Shown here piece after piece: positions 43,092 to 52,823 of a stretch of 64,000 nucleotides of DNA (position 1 is its first letter; every line of letters begins with the position of its first letter). The position numbers and the translations under genes were made by a program. The notes beneath the pieces are model-generated. The model saw only the letters and a list, made by a program, of their open reading frames with translations, searched no databases and was not told where the DNA came from. This DNA is from G963667975 sp963677395. GTDB taxonomy: Bacteria > Bacteroidota > Bacteroidia > Bacteroidales > G963667975. The stretch spans positions 4,030,001-4,094,000 of the forward strand of contig OY781965.2 in assembly GCA_963677395.2 (NCBI GenBank). The letters are read 5' to 3'.

Positions 43092-45911
43092 ATGAAATTC
43101 AGATTATTCGTATTATTCGTGGTGCTTACTTCGGTAGGTTCGCTATTTGCACAAAAGAGCGAAACTGACCTTACAAAGCAACTTCCCCTCGACCCCAGCG
43201 TGCGAGTAGGAAAACTTGAAAACGGACTGGTTTACTACATCCGTAAAAATAAGAAACCTGAAAACCGTCTTGACCTACGTTTGGTTGTAAATGCAGGTTC
43301 GGTACTTGAAAATGATGACCAACAAGGTTTGGCTCACTTCCTGGAACACATGTGTTTCAACGGAACTAAAAGCTTCCCCAAAAATCAACTGGTTGACTTT
43401 CTACAGAAAACCGGTGTGAAATTTGGTGCAGATATCAATGCTTATACTTCGTTTGATGAAACGGTATATATGCTGGAAATTCCTTCCGATAAAAGCGAAC
43501 TTGTTGAAAAAGGATATCAGGTTATTGAAGACTGGGCTCACAATGTTACGCTGGATGGTAAAGAAATAGACAACGAACGCGGTGTTATTGAAGCAGAATG
43601 GCGTTTAGGACTCGGTGCCGACGATCGTATGCGTAAAAAATACTTCCCGATTATCTTTAAAGATTCTCGTTATGCCGACCGCGTGCCAATTGGTAAAGTT
43701 GATATTATTCGCTCATTCAAACACGAAACTATCCGTAATTTCTATAAAGAATGGTATCGTCCTGATTTAATGGCTGTGATCGTGGTTGGAGATCTTAATC
43801 TCGACTCTGCTGAAGCTAAGATCAAGCAACATTTTGCCGGAATCAAAAATCCGGAAAACGTAAAACCAAGACCCGTTATCGAAATTCCGAATAATAAAGA
43901 ACCACTGGTTGCAATTGCTACTGATAAAGAAGCAACAAGTACAGACTTGATGGTCTTCTGGAAACATCCACACCAACCACTGAAAACGATGGGCGATTAC
44001 AAAGCAATGCTTATCCGCTCACTCTACAATGGAATGCTCAATGCCCGTATGAACGAACTTTCGAAAAAACCGGATGCTCCCTACATTATGGCCAGTTGCT
44101 ACTACGGAGGTTTTCTTAACAGAACCAATGACACTTATGCAATTAATGCTATGCCAAAAGAAAATCAGATTGAAAAAACCATGGAGTTTGTTCTTTCTGA
44201 AAATGAACGCGTAAAACGTTTTGGTTTTCTTGCTTCCGAATTCGAACGTCAGAAAGAAGAGCTTTTAAGCAACTACGAAACAATGGCAAAAGAAGCCGAC
44301 AAAACCGAAAATGGTTCTTTTACCGATGAATATACTCAGCATTTCTTAAGAGAAAATGCAGCTCCCGGCATCAAAAATGAATTGAAATATGCCAAAAAAT
44401 TAATTCCGGAAATCACCCTCGAAGATGTAAATAAACTTGCTGCACAATGGATTACCGACGAAAACGTGGTGATTGTTGTTACTGCTCCTGAAAAGAGCGA
44501 ACTAAAAGTTCCAACACAGGATCAACTCATTAAAATTCTGAAAAACAGCAAAACAGCAAAAGTTGAACCTTGGGTTGATAACTTTAAATCAGAACCTCTG
44601 ATTATAGATGAATTAACCGGTGTTAAAGTTAAAAGTCATAAAGAATTCAAAAACCCAGACTATACTGAAGTAACATTAAACAACGGGATTAAAGTTGTTT
44701 TAAAACCTACCGAATTCAAAAATGATGAAATCTTATTTAAAGGATATAGCTTAGGCGGTTCTTCTTTATGTGCTGATAAAGATTTCCCATCTGCAAACTT
44801 TGCATCATCTATTGTTGACCAAAGTGGTATCGGAAACTTCGACAATAGTCAGCTTCAGAAAAAACTTAAAGGAAAAGTGGTGAATGTTTCGCCGTATATC
44901 TCTGCTTTGGAAGAAGGTTTCGACGGAAGTTGCTCTCCAAAAGACCTGGAAACTATGCTCCAGTTAACCTATCTTTACTTTAAAGCTCCACGAAAAGATA
45001 CTGCAGCCTTCCAAACTTTTATTTCACAAACCAAAAATCAGTTGAAATTTATCAAAGCAAGTCCAATAATGGCTTTCTACGATACTCTTTTCAAAGTTGC
45101 TTATCCAAACAGTACCCGTTTGATTATTTTCCCTTCAGAAGAGATCCTCAACAAAATTGACCTGAATGTAAGTTATGATTTCTACAAAGACCGTTTTGCC
45201 GATGCAAGTGATTTTACATTCTTCTTTGTTGGAAACTTCAACATCGACAGTATCACTCCAATGCTCGAAAAATATCTGGGAAGCTTGCCTGTAACCAACC
45301 GTAAAGAAACATGGTTAGACAAAAATCCTAAGTTTAACGACAAGCTTACAGATGTAACCATTCAGAAAGGGACAGACCCACAAAGTATGGTTGGCATACT
45401 GATGTCGGGCCCAATGGAATGGAACGACAAAAACCGCATGGGTGTTCGCTTTGTAGAAGAAGTTCTCAGCATCAAATTAATTGAAGTAATCCGTGAAAAA
45501 CTTGCAGGCGTTTACTCTCCACAGGTAAGTACCTCTATTGACCAATTTCCAACCAGCGAATATAACTTAACCGTAATGTTCGGATGCTCACCGAAAGCTG
45601 CCAGCAAAATATCAAAAGCGGTTTTCAAAGAAATGAAGAAAATTGCCAAAAAAGGACCAACCCAGGTTGACCTCGATAAGGTAAAAGAACTCTTGATTCG
45701 CGAACGTGAAACGAATCTTAACAAAAACGAGTATTGGATCAGCAAGCTTGAAAGTGCATATATGAACCATGATGATTTAAGCACCATGAACAACTATGAC
45801 GCAACCGTAAAGGCTATGACCATTGAAGATGTAAAAATGGTTGCCCAAAAAATGCTGACGACCGAAAAATATGTTCGTACAGTACTAATGCCTGAACCGA
45901 AAACTAAATAA
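43092..45911 (+). CDS. M16-family zinc metallopeptidase, periplasmic (first of pair)
   Basis: 939 residues with a signal peptide (cleavage after FAQ, about 21). The inverted zinc motif HFLEH is at residues 82-86 and the distal glutamate lies in RGVIEAEWR (about 160). Two M16 halves can be seen: the catalytic N-terminal half and a second inactive half starting near 530 (VTLNNGIKVVLKPTEFKNDE) with GNFNIDSITPML. It forms a pair with the next gene (18 bases), as M16 proteins often do. Likely degrades peptides in the periplasm. dnaX ends 17 bases upstream, giving an unusual operon. Confidence 0.93.
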   Translation: MKFRLFVLFVVLTSVGSLFAQKSETDLTKQLPLDPSVRVGKLENGLVYYIRKNKKPENRLDLRLVVNAGSVLENDDQQGLAHFLEHMCFNGTKSFPKNQLVDFLQKTGVKFGADINAYTSFDETVYMLEIPSDKSELVEKGYQVIEDWAHNVTLDGKEIDNERGVIEAEWRLGLGADDRMRKKYFPIIFKDSRYADRVPIGKVDIIRSFKHETIRNFYKEWYRPDLMAVIVVGDLNLDSAEAKIKQHFAGIKNPENVKPRPVIEIPNNKEPLVAIATDKEATSTDLMVFWKHPHQPLKTMGDYKAMLIRSLYNGMLNARMNELSKKPDAPYIMASCYYGGFLNRTNDTYAINAMPKENQIEKTMEFVLSENERVKRFGFLASEFERQKEELLSNYETMAKEADKTENGSFTDEYTQHFLRENAAPGIKNELKYAKKLIPEITLEDVNKLAAQWITDENVVIVVTAPEKSELKVPTQDQLIKILKNSKTAKVEPWVDNFKSEPLIIDELTGVKVKSHKEFKNPDYTEVTLNNGIKVVLKPTEFKNDEILFKGYSLGGSSLCADKDFPSANFASSIVDQSGIGNFDNSQLQKKLKGKVVNVSPYISALEEGFDGSCSPKDLETMLQLTYLYFKAPRKDTAAFQTFISQTKNQLKFIKASPIMAFYDTLFKVAYPNSTRLIIFPSEEILNKIDLNVSYDFYKDRFADASDFTFFFVGNFNIDSITPMLEKYLGSLPVTNRKETWLDKNPKFNDKLTDVTIQKGTDPQSMVGILMSGPMEWNDKNRMGVRFVEEVLSIKLIEVIREKLAGVYSPQVSTSIDQFPTSEYNLTVMFGCSPKAASKISKAVFKEMKKIAKKGPTQVDLDKVKELLIRERETNLNKNEYWISKLESAYMNHDDLSTMNNYDATVKAMTIEDVKMVAQKMLTTEKYVRTVLMPEPKTK

Positions 45912-45929
45912 TCAATTTTAAATAGTAAG

Positions 45930-48842
45930 ATGAGAAAATCAATTCAATTACTAGCCATGGCATCGTTGATGCTATGGCTTTTTGCCGGAAATGTGTTTGC
46001 TCAAAAACAATACACATTCGAAACTGTTCCGGGTGATGCGTTAAATGCACGTATTTACACGCTGGATAATGGTTTAAAAGTATATATGACGGTTTACAAA
46101 GACAAACCTCGTATTCAGGCTTACGTTGCGGTTGCAGTTGGTAGCAAAAATGACCCAAAGGAAACCACTGGTCTGGCTCATTATTTTGAACACATGATGT
46201 TTAAAGGTACAAACCATTTTGGTACTGCTAACTGGACAAAAGAAAAGTCTATGATTGCAACCATCGATTCATTGTTCGAAATTTACCGTACTCTTAAAGA
46301 TGAAAGTCAACGTAAAGATATGTATCATGTTATTGACAGCATTTCTTACGAAGCATCAAAACTTGCAATTCCCAATGAATATGATAAACTAATGTCAATC
46401 ATTGGTTCGGATGGTACAAATGCTTATACATCTCTCGAGCAAACTGTTTACGTTGAAAACATTCCTTCAAACCAATTGGAAAACTGGGCAACTATCCAGT
46501 CTGATCGTTTCAGCAATCCTGTATTACGTTTATTCCATACCGAACTGGAAACTATCTACGAAGAAAAAAATATGACCCTCACCAATGACGGTCGTAAAGT
46601 TTACACTGCATTATTAGAAGGTTTATTCCCAAATCATACGTATGGTACACAAACTACCATCGGTTTGGCCGAACACATCAAAAATCCTTCAATGGCAAAC
46701 ATTCGTAAGTTCTTTGATACTTATTATGTTCCAAACAATATGGCAATCTGTCTTTCTGGTGATTTTGATCCTGATTATGCTATCCGCGTGATTGATGCAA
46801 AATTTGGTGGACTGAAAAGTAAACCTATTCCTCCGTTCACTTTCAAGAAAGAAGATCCTATCAAAGAACCTGTCGTAAAAAATGTTATAGGACAGGATGC
46901 TGAAAATATTTCTATTGCATATCGTTTTGGTGGAGTTAATTCTGTTGATCAGGACATGACCGCTTTAATTTCGATGATTCTGACCAATGGAAATGTTGGT
47001 TTAATCGACCTCAACATCAACCAGAAACAAAAAGCACTGAGTGCGTATGCTTATCCTAACAACATGAAAGACTATTCAGCACTCGTATTGGGAGGAAAAC
47101 CAAAAACAGGCCAAACCTTAGAAGAACTTCGCGACTTGCTTTTAGCACAGGTTGAACTTTTGAAAAAAGGTGATTTTCCTGATTGGTTAATGGAAGCAGC
47201 TATCAATGATTTAAAACTGAGTCAGATTAAAGAATATGAATCAAACGAAGGACGTGCTGATGCTTTTGTAAACTCCTTTGTAATGGGTGAAAACTGGAAA
47301 GATGCTGTAAGTGCAATCGATCGTCTTTCAAAAATCACCAAAGAACAAGTAGTAAAATTTGCAAATGAAACGCTTGCAAACAACTACGTTCTTGTTTACA
47401 AACGTAAAGGAAAAGATGAAAGTGTTGCAAAGGTTAAAAAACCAAAAATCACTCCTATCGTGATCAACCGCGATCTTCAATCAGACTTTTTGAAATCAAT
47501 TGAAGCAAATAAAGTTGCTGACATTCAACCTGTATTTATTGATTTCAATAAGGATCTTACCAAATTCAATATCAAAAGCAGTATCCCGGTTCTTTATAAA
47601 GAAAACACCGAAAACAAAACTTTCGATCTGTACTACGTTTTCGAAATGGGAAGCAACAACAATAAAAAGTTCCGTACAGCAGCAAACTACCTGAAATATC
47701 TGGGAACCTCAACGATGACTCCTGAAAAAGTAAAAGAAGAGTTCTTCCGTATCGGATGTTCTTTCAACGTTTCCTCATCAGCAGATCAAACATACGTAAG
47801 TCTTTCGGGATTAAGTGAAAATATGGAAAAGGCAGTAAAACTGCTCGAAAGCATGATCAACGATCCTCAACCAAATCAGGAAGCATTTGATAATCTGATT
47901 AAAGATATCATTAAACAACGTGCTGACGCAAAACTGAACCAACGTTCTATCTTCAGTGCTCTTTCAACCTATGGTCGTTATGGTAAAAACTCACCAAATA
48001 CAAACCTGCTTTCAGAAAAAGAACTGAAAGCCTTAACTCCTGCCGAACTGTTAGACATTATCAAAAGTCTTTCAACCTACCAACACCACATCATGTACTA
48101 TGGTTCGCAATCAACCGACGAATTAACCCGTATTTTAAATAATGAACACAAAGTAGCCAGTCAACTGAAACCAGTTCCTGCAGAAGTAAAATTTGCAGAA
48201 CAGGAAACAAAGAAAAACATTGTTTATCACGTTCAGTATGATGCAAAACAAGCTACATTAATGATGATGGCGAAAGGTGGTTTATATAATGCTCAGTTAG
48301 AACCAACTATTTCACTCTACAACGAATACTTTGGCGGAAGCATGAACTCTATCGTATTCCAGGAATTACGCGAAGCACGTTCACTGGCTTACACTGCAAT
48401 GTCAATGTACCAAAGCCCAAGCAAACTTGACCGTTCTTACTACAACATTTCTTACATTGCAACACAAAACGATAAAGTAATTGATGCTTTAAACGGATTA
48501 AGCACTTTGCTGAGCGATATGCCTGAATCAGATAAAGCTTTCAAACTTGCAAAAGATGGAATTATCCAGAAGCTGAGAACCGAACGTATCACAAAATCCG
48601 ATATTCTCTGGGCTTACGAAGGAGCTCGTAAACTTGGTTTGAGCTACGACGATCGTAAAGATGTTTTTGAAAAAGTACAAACCATGAGTTTCAGCGATAT
48701 CAAAAATTTCCAGAATCAATACGTAAAAGGTAAAACTCATACCTATTTACTCCTTGGAAATAAAGAAGATATCGACTTCAAAGCTGTAAAAAAATGGGGA
48801 AAAATCAAAACCCTCACGCTTGAAGAAATCTTTGGATACTAA
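45930..48842 (+). CDS. M16-family zinc metallopeptidase, periplasmic (second of pair)
   Basis: 970 residues, signal peptide ending about residue 24 (VFAQ). Zinc motif HYFEH at 84-88, distal Glu in ETIYEEKNM (about 210); the inserted region between them is longer than in the first paralogue. A second, inactive M16 half begins around 530. Both catalytic motifs are intact, so each protein could work by itself. Ends at a strong terminator 21 bases downstream. Confidence 0.93.
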   Translation: MRKSIQLLAMASLMLWLFAGNVFAQKQYTFETVPGDALNARIYTLDNGLKVYMTVYKDKPRIQAYVAVAVGSKNDPKETTGLAHYFEHMMFKGTNHFGTANWTKEKSMIATIDSLFEIYRTLKDESQRKDMYHVIDSISYEASKLAIPNEYDKLMSIIGSDGTNAYTSLEQTVYVENIPSNQLENWATIQSDRFSNPVLRLFHTELETIYEEKNMTLTNDGRKVYTALLEGLFPNHTYGTQTTIGLAEHIKNPSMANIRKFFDTYYVPNNMAICLSGDFDPDYAIRVIDAKFGGLKSKPIPPFTFKKEDPIKEPVVKNVIGQDAENISIAYRFGGVNSVDQDMTALISMILTNGNVGLIDLNINQKQKALSAYAYPNNMKDYSALVLGGKPKTGQTLEELRDLLLAQVELLKKGDFPDWLMEAAINDLKLSQIKEYESNEGRADAFVNSFVMGENWKDAVSAIDRLSKITKEQVVKFANETLANNYVLVYKRKGKDESVAKVKKPKITPIVINRDLQSDFLKSIEANKVADIQPVFIDFNKDLTKFNIKSSIPVLYKENTENKTFDLYYVFEMGSNNNKKFRTAANYLKYLGTSTMTPEKVKEEFFRIGCSFNVSSSADQTYVSLSGLSENMEKAVKLLESMINDPQPNQEAFDNLIKDIIKQRADAKLNQRSIFSALSTYGRYGKNSPNTNLLSEKELKALTPAELLDIIKSLSTYQHHIMYYGSQSTDELTRILNNEHKVASQLKPVPAEVKFAEQETKKNIVYHVQYDAKQATLMMMAKGGLYNAQLEPTISLYNEYFGGSMNSIVFQELREARSLAYTAMSMYQSPSKLDRSYYNISYIATQNDKVIDALNGLSTLLSDMPESDKAFKLAKDGIIQKLRTERITKSDILWAYEGARKLGLSYDDRKDVFEKVQTMSFSDIKNFQNQYVKGKTHTYLLLGNKEDIDFKAVKKWGKIKTLTLEEIFGY

Positions 48843-48863
48843 ACATATTCCAAACACGAACAT

Positions 48864-48900
48864 AAAAAACGGCTGGTCATCATGATCAGCCGTTTTTTTT
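48864..48900 (+). terminator. Rho-independent terminator of the dnaX-M16 operon
   Basis: AAAAAACGGCTGGTCAT, single C, ATGATCAGCCGTTTTTTTT: an 11-bp GC-rich stem with one wobble, extended by A-T pairing and ending in eight T residues. Confidence 0.92.
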
Positions 48901-49119
48901 AGGGAATAAGTGGTTATTCCGGTTGGCAAAATGCAACGTTACCCGTTTCCATATTAACGCGATATATCAAGATCGTTTTCGGAAGAGGAAAGATTCGTTA
49001 TTTGTTTTACAGATTAAAAAAATCATATTCGGAATTATGTTCTTCTCAAACCCCTCAGTTTAAATTGAGAGGAGATTCGAAAAGAAAAAATAAAGTTTAC
49101 ACAGTTTTTCGGACAGTAC

Positions 49120-49545
49120 CATTTCCGAGTACAAACAATGGATTTCAATTTGCAGATTATGGATTTATTAGTACGGATGACCGATTTCATATTCCGCAGA
49201 TAAATTTAGGGTTGTGTAAATAAGATTTCAGAGTACAAACAATGGATTTCAGAGTTCTGATAATGGATTTTAATCTACAGATTAAGGATTTGTTAACACA
49301 GAAGACCGATTTCGTATTCCGCAGATGAATTTAGGGTTGTGTAAATAAGATTTCAGAATACAAACAATGGATTTCAGAGTTCAGATAATGGATTTTAATC
49401 TACCGATTAAGGATTTGTTAACACAGAAGACCGATTTTAGGAATCATATGTTAAATTTCAAAATGAAATCCATCATACAGTTCTTTAAATCGGTCATATA
49501 GTTCCTGAAATCCATAATACGGACTCTAAAATCGATTAGCCCAAT
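49120..49545. repeat. Noncoding tandem-repeat tract with inverted continuation
   Basis: Three direct repeat units start with GTACAAACAATGGATTTCA-like sequence at 49129, 49233 and 49358 (spacing 104 and then 125; the first lacks about 21 bases). Units share TGGATTT, GGATTTGTTAACACAGAAGACC, CCGCAGAT and TTAGGGTTGTGTAAATAAGATTTCA. The word ATGGATTT occurs six times on the plus strand (49138-49395), then inverted as AAATCCAT at 49466, 49508 and 49578, with AAATCGGTCAT at 49487. No coding capacity. Confidence 0.85.
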
Positions 49546-49689
49546 ACTTAAAATTGTAATTCAGTACATAATATTAGAAATCCATGTAAGGGAAGCATCA
49601 ATCAGTTCAACAGTATTCATTATACATTGCCCCAAAATATTGATTTGAATGATGAAATCGGTAAGAAGACCTAATTTATCCTCAAGGCC

Positions 49690-49862
49690 AGTTAATTCAA
49701 GGATTGAGGAGATTGAAAAGATTGAATTTCTGCCTTCTGACTTATTTTCACGTTTCTGAATTCGAAGATAGAAAAAGACAGAAAGGATTGATGGGATTGA
49801 ACATCTGTCTTCTAACATCTTTTCACGTTTCACGTTTCTGAATTCTTACTTCTGGCTTCTTT
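49690..49862. repeat. Short duplicated words upstream of gpsA
   Basis: Two partial repeats: CTGCCTTCTGACTTATTTTCACGTTTCTGAATTC at 49733-49760 region and CTGTCTTCTAACATCTTTTCACGTTTC with GTTTCTGAATTC at 49806-49840. Preceded by GGATTGAGGAGATTGAAAAGATTGAA, whose complement also occurs at 27001-27028. AATTCAGAAG with AGAAGTCAG at 22881-22898 is an inverted relative. These words look like scattered noncoding repeats. Confidence 0.55.
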
Positions 49863-49865
49863 TTT

Positions 49866-49873
49866 CTACCTTT
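49866..49873 (+). promoter_or_regulatory. -7 box of gpsA
   Basis: TACCTTTG 26 bases before the gpsA ATG at 49900; matches TAnnTTTG. No -33 TTTG seen. Confidence 0.5.
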
Positions 49874-49899
49874 GCACAACGATTAAACATTGGAGAAAG

Positions 49900-50898
49900 A
49901 TGAAAACTCAACCCAGAGTTTGTGTTTTAGGAAGTGGAAGCTGGGCAACCGCTATTGTAAAAATTCTTTCCGGAAATCTCGAAAAGATTAACTGGTGGAT
50001 ACGTGAAAAAGAAATTGCGGATGGTTTAAGAACATTTGGGCATAATCCACTCTATTTAAGCTCTGTTGAATTTCATAAAGAGTCAATACAGGTAATAACA
50101 GACATTCAGGAAGCTGTTAAAAACTCCGATATTATTATTCTATCAATCCCTTCCGCATTCCTGCATGATTCGTTGAGTTGTTTAGAAAAAACCAGTTTTC
50201 AGGGAAAGATGATTTGTTCTGCCGTAAAGGGAATTGTACCGCAAACAAATCAAATCATCTGTGAATATTTCGAAAGCACATTTGGGGTTGATTTTCAAAA
50301 TTTCGCCGTGATAATTGGGCCTTCACATGCCGAAGAAATCGCGTTGGAAAAGCTTACATATCTCACCGCAGCTTCACAAAACAGCCAGTTTGCAGCTACG
50401 CTTGCCGAAATGTTCTCCTGCCGCTATGTAAACACAACCCAAAGCGATGATATTTATGGAACGGAATACTCTGCCGTGCTCAAAAACGTGTATGCAATTG
50501 CCGCTGGTATAAGTAAAGGATTGGGCTATGGAGACAATTTTCTGGCCGTTTTGGTTTCCAATGCAATGATTGAAATTGAACGATTTATTCACGCGGTTCA
50601 CCCGATAGATCGTAATCTTCATCAATCAGTTTACCTTGGTGATTTATTGGTAACCGCTTATTCGCAGTTTAGCCGCAACCGTACATTCGGAAACATGATC
50701 GGATCAGGATATTCTGTTCGTTCTGCACAGCTTGAAATGAGAATGATTGCAGAAGGTTATTACGCTGTAAAATGCCTCCATAAAATAAACCTTGATTACA
50801 AAGTTGAAATGCCTATTATGGAAGCTGTGTACAATATTCTTTATGAAAACATCTCCCCGTTTATTGAGTTTAAGATATTATCTGATAAGATGATTTAA
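49900..50898 (+). CDS. gpsA: NAD(P)-dependent glycerol-3-phosphate dehydrogenase
   Basis: Reduces dihydroxyacetone phosphate to sn-glycerol-3-phosphate for phospholipid synthesis. 332 residues. The dinucleotide motif is GSGSWATA (about 11-18), the catalytic lysine appears in SAVKGI, then GPSHAEEIA and in the C-terminal domain SAVLKNVYAIAAGI with the active-site lysine and GDLLVTAYS, SRNRTFG. Convergent with the deoxynucleoside kinase gene, whose stop is 18 bases away. Confidence 0.94.
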   Translation: MKTQPRVCVLGSGSWATAIVKILSGNLEKINWWIREKEIADGLRTFGHNPLYLSSVEFHKESIQVITDIQEAVKNSDIIILSIPSAFLHDSLSCLEKTSFQGKMICSAVKGIVPQTNQIICEYFESTFGVDFQNFAVIIGPSHAEEIALEKLTYLTAASQNSQFAATLAEMFSCRYVNTTQSDDIYGTEYSAVLKNVYAIAAGISKGLGYGDNFLAVLVSNAMIEIERFIHAVHPIDRNLHQSVYLGDLLVTAYSQFSRNRTFGNMIGSGYSVRSAQLEMRMIAEGYYAVKCLHKINLDYKVEMPIMEAVYNILYENISPFIEFKILSDKMI

Positions 50899-50915
50899 CA
50901 GGAAGGCTGTTTTAC

Positions 50916-51551
50916 CTACAATTCAACCCTGATTAATCCTATCGGAAATTCCTGATTAATAAGATTGAGGAGTTTTTGATAATCTTCGGAAAAGTTTACA
51001 AAATCAAGATTTGAAGTATCAACTACCACAATTCTATAGTCGGGTAACTGGCGAAACGTTTCGAAATAACTCTCCTGAATACGCTCAAGATACGCCGAAA
51101 CTATTTCCTGCTCATAACTTCGTCCGCGTTTCTGAATATTTTGTTTCAACTGATCTATCGGACGGTAAAGATAAACTAACAGATCAGGCCGGGGAAGTGA
51201 TGGAAGTATGATATTGAACATTTTACGATATAATGCATATTCATCTTCCTGAAGGTTTTTACGGGCAAAAATGAGTGATTTATTGATAAAATAATCTGCA
51301 ATAATGGTAGGCTTAAACAAATCTGTTTTACTCAACTCATCTTTCAACTGTTGATAGCGTTCGGCCAGAAATGAAAGTTCCAAAGGAAATGCATACTTTG
51401 CCGGATCTTTGTAAAACTTGGGAAGAAAGGAATTTTCTTCAAACTGTTCCAGAATTAATCGTGTATTAAGATCATCTGCAAGATGTTGTGCCAATGACGT
51501 TTTCCCGGCGCCAATATTTCCTTCTATGGCAATATAATTGTAGTGCATCAT
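50916..51551 (-). CDS. Deoxynucleoside kinase (dAK/dGK/dCK family)
   Basis: 211 residues. The P-loop GNIGAGKTSLAQHL (about 11-24) is intact; the substrate-binding motif FLAERYQQL and the DRS-like region DYFINKSLIFARK follow, then the lid with RGRSYEQEIVSAYLERIQESY. Phosphorylates a purine or pyrimidine deoxynucleoside for salvage. 10 bases downstream of folK, so co-transcribed with it. Confidence 0.93.
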   Translation of the reverse strand: MMHYNYIAIEGNIGAGKTSLAQHLADDLNTRLILEQFEENSFLPKFYKDPAKYAFPLELSFLAERYQQLKDELSKTDLFKPTIIADYFINKSLIFARKNLQEDEYALYRKMFNIILPSLPRPDLLVYLYRPIDQLKQNIQKRGRSYEQEIVSAYLERIQESYFETFRQLPDYRIVVVDTSNLDFVNFSEDYQKLLNLINQEFPIGLIRVEL

Positions 51552-51561
51552 TCTGATTCAA

Positions 51562-52047
51562 TTAGAGCTTGAAGACGTTTCCTTTATCAGGGCAAAACTT
51601 CAATAGTTGGGCAAATGTTTTATGAAGTGCAGGGTGAATATTTTCGGCAAAAAGTTCTACTAAGGGAGCAAGGACAAACTTTCTGTTTGCGATTTCCGGA
51701 TGTGGTATTACCAATCCTTCACTATTCAGAACCAGATCATCATAAAATAAAATATCCAAATCGAGTGTACGGTCAATATATCCTTTTTCCCGATCACGTA
51801 CGCGCCCAAGCTGATGTTCAATTTCCTGAAGCTGACACAATAAATCCTGAGGATTAAATTCTGTTTCTACCACGATGAGCTGATTGTAAAATGAGTTAGA
51901 TGAAGCATATCCCCACGGTTCCGATTCATAAACCGAAGATTGTGCTGTTACAACACCAACTCTCTCCCTAATCAGCTTAATAGCCTGTTGGAGATAAAAG
52001 CTCCTGTCGTCCAGATTACTTCCCGATAATATAGTTGCTTTACTCAT
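51562..52047 (-). CDS. folK: HPPK, 2-amino-4-hydroxy-6-hydroxymethyldihydropteridine diphosphokinase
   Basis: 161 residues; folate pathway enzyme. Motifs: GSNLDDRSFYLQQA at 9-22, YESEPWGY at about 40-47, RVRDREKGYIDRTLDLDILF (about 88-107) with the metal-binding Asp pair, and IPHPEIANRKFVLAPL (about 116-131). A TACTTTTG box at 52082-52075 lies 27 bases upstream. First gene of a folK-deoxynucleoside kinase pair. Confidence 0.95.
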   Translation of the reverse strand: MSKATILSGSNLDDRSFYLQQAIKLIRERVGVVTAQSSVYESEPWGYASSNSFYNQLIVVETEFNPQDLLCQLQEIEHQLGRVRDREKGYIDRTLDLDILFYDDLVLNSEGLVIPHPEIANRKFVLAPLVELFAENIHPALHKTFAQLLKFCPDKGNVFKL

Positions 52048-52163
52048 CCTGCATACTTACACCTCAAAAGTAGCAAGGTTTTTTGAGCTGCGAAAATGAA
52101 ATATATGATTTAAACCAACAAGAATAGATATGAATATTATAGTTCTCAGAAAACACAAACGCA

Positions 52164-52580
52164 TTACCCTTTCTCAATCAGTTCGTAAGAGGCTTTCAGC
52201 CAGGCAAGCAATTGACTGTCCAGTTCTTCTTCCGATTGAAGTTTCATAAAATGAACAACTCTGCGTTTGCTGATCCGTACCGTTTTATAAACCGGAAATA
52301 AATCTTCCTCATGATCCAGAAAAAACTCAAGGGTTAAATATGTTTTCGATAATTTACACGCCAGAAAAGTTGTACGATTACTTATTAATATTGCATTCTT
52401 TACCGAAGCAATTCGTATTACCCCAAAGTTTTCTACCTGTTGAATCAATTGATTGTAAAGTTGTTGAACAGAAGGGAGCGTTTTTGCAAAATGTTTTTCA
52501 ATTGGAGTAGTTCCACAGCTATGCGACTGATTTGTATTGTGAAATTCACGGTTACAATTCGGACAAATCCAGAACATCAA
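52164..52580 (-). CDS. DUF5655-type small protein with N-terminal CxxC zinc-ribbon-like part
   Basis: 138 residues. The first 25 residues have CPNCNREF and a later NQSHSCG, resembling a zinc knuckle. The remainder, with the central ASVKNAILISNRTTFLACKL and an EFFLDHEEDLFP stretch, matches the small DUF5655 group as I recall it. Function unknown. It stands alone between folK and the dCMP deaminase. Confidence 0.75.
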   Translation of the reverse strand: MMFWICPNCNREFHNTNQSHSCGTTPIEKHFAKTLPSVQQLYNQLIQQVENFGVIRIASVKNAILISNRTTFLACKLSKTYLTLEFFLDHEEDLFPVYKTVRISKRRVVHFMKLQSEEELDSQLLAWLKASYELIEKG

Positions 52581-52692
52581 CTTGGTTCTTGTTAATTGAA
52601 TTTACGGTTGAAAATGTAAAGGTAGATTATTTCATGATTGACCTTTTTATTTTCACTGAAAAATGTTGACCTTTGTAAACCACTTTAATACC

Positions 52693-52775
52693 GATTGAAG
52701 GAATATAACAGCCCAATCTTCGAAAGCTCGATTAGCCTTACTATTTCTATTCGTCGGCATTATGCCCGAAATGGG
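52693..52775 (+). repeat. Dispersed repeat family Q, copy 2
   Basis: Starts GATTGAAGGAATATAAC, continues GCCCAATCTTCGAAAGCTCGATT and TTTCTATTCGTCGGCATTA, CCCGAAATG. Matches copy 1 at 15218-15290 and inverted copy 3 at 18257-18345. It ends 49 bases before the dCMP deaminase start. Confidence 0.7.
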
Positions 52776-52823
52776 TTTGGGATAATTTTTATATTCTAAA
52801 TAGTATAAGACAGAGAAAAATAT

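Noticed and set aside
49120..49440. Repeat array as a CRISPR
   Set aside because: Units are long (104-125 bases), imperfect, contiguous and without spacers; no cas genes nearby.
49561..49833. 90-codon minus-strand ORF
   Set aside because: Low complexity at its start, no start or ribosome-binding context, and it overlaps noncoding repeats; not supported as a gene.
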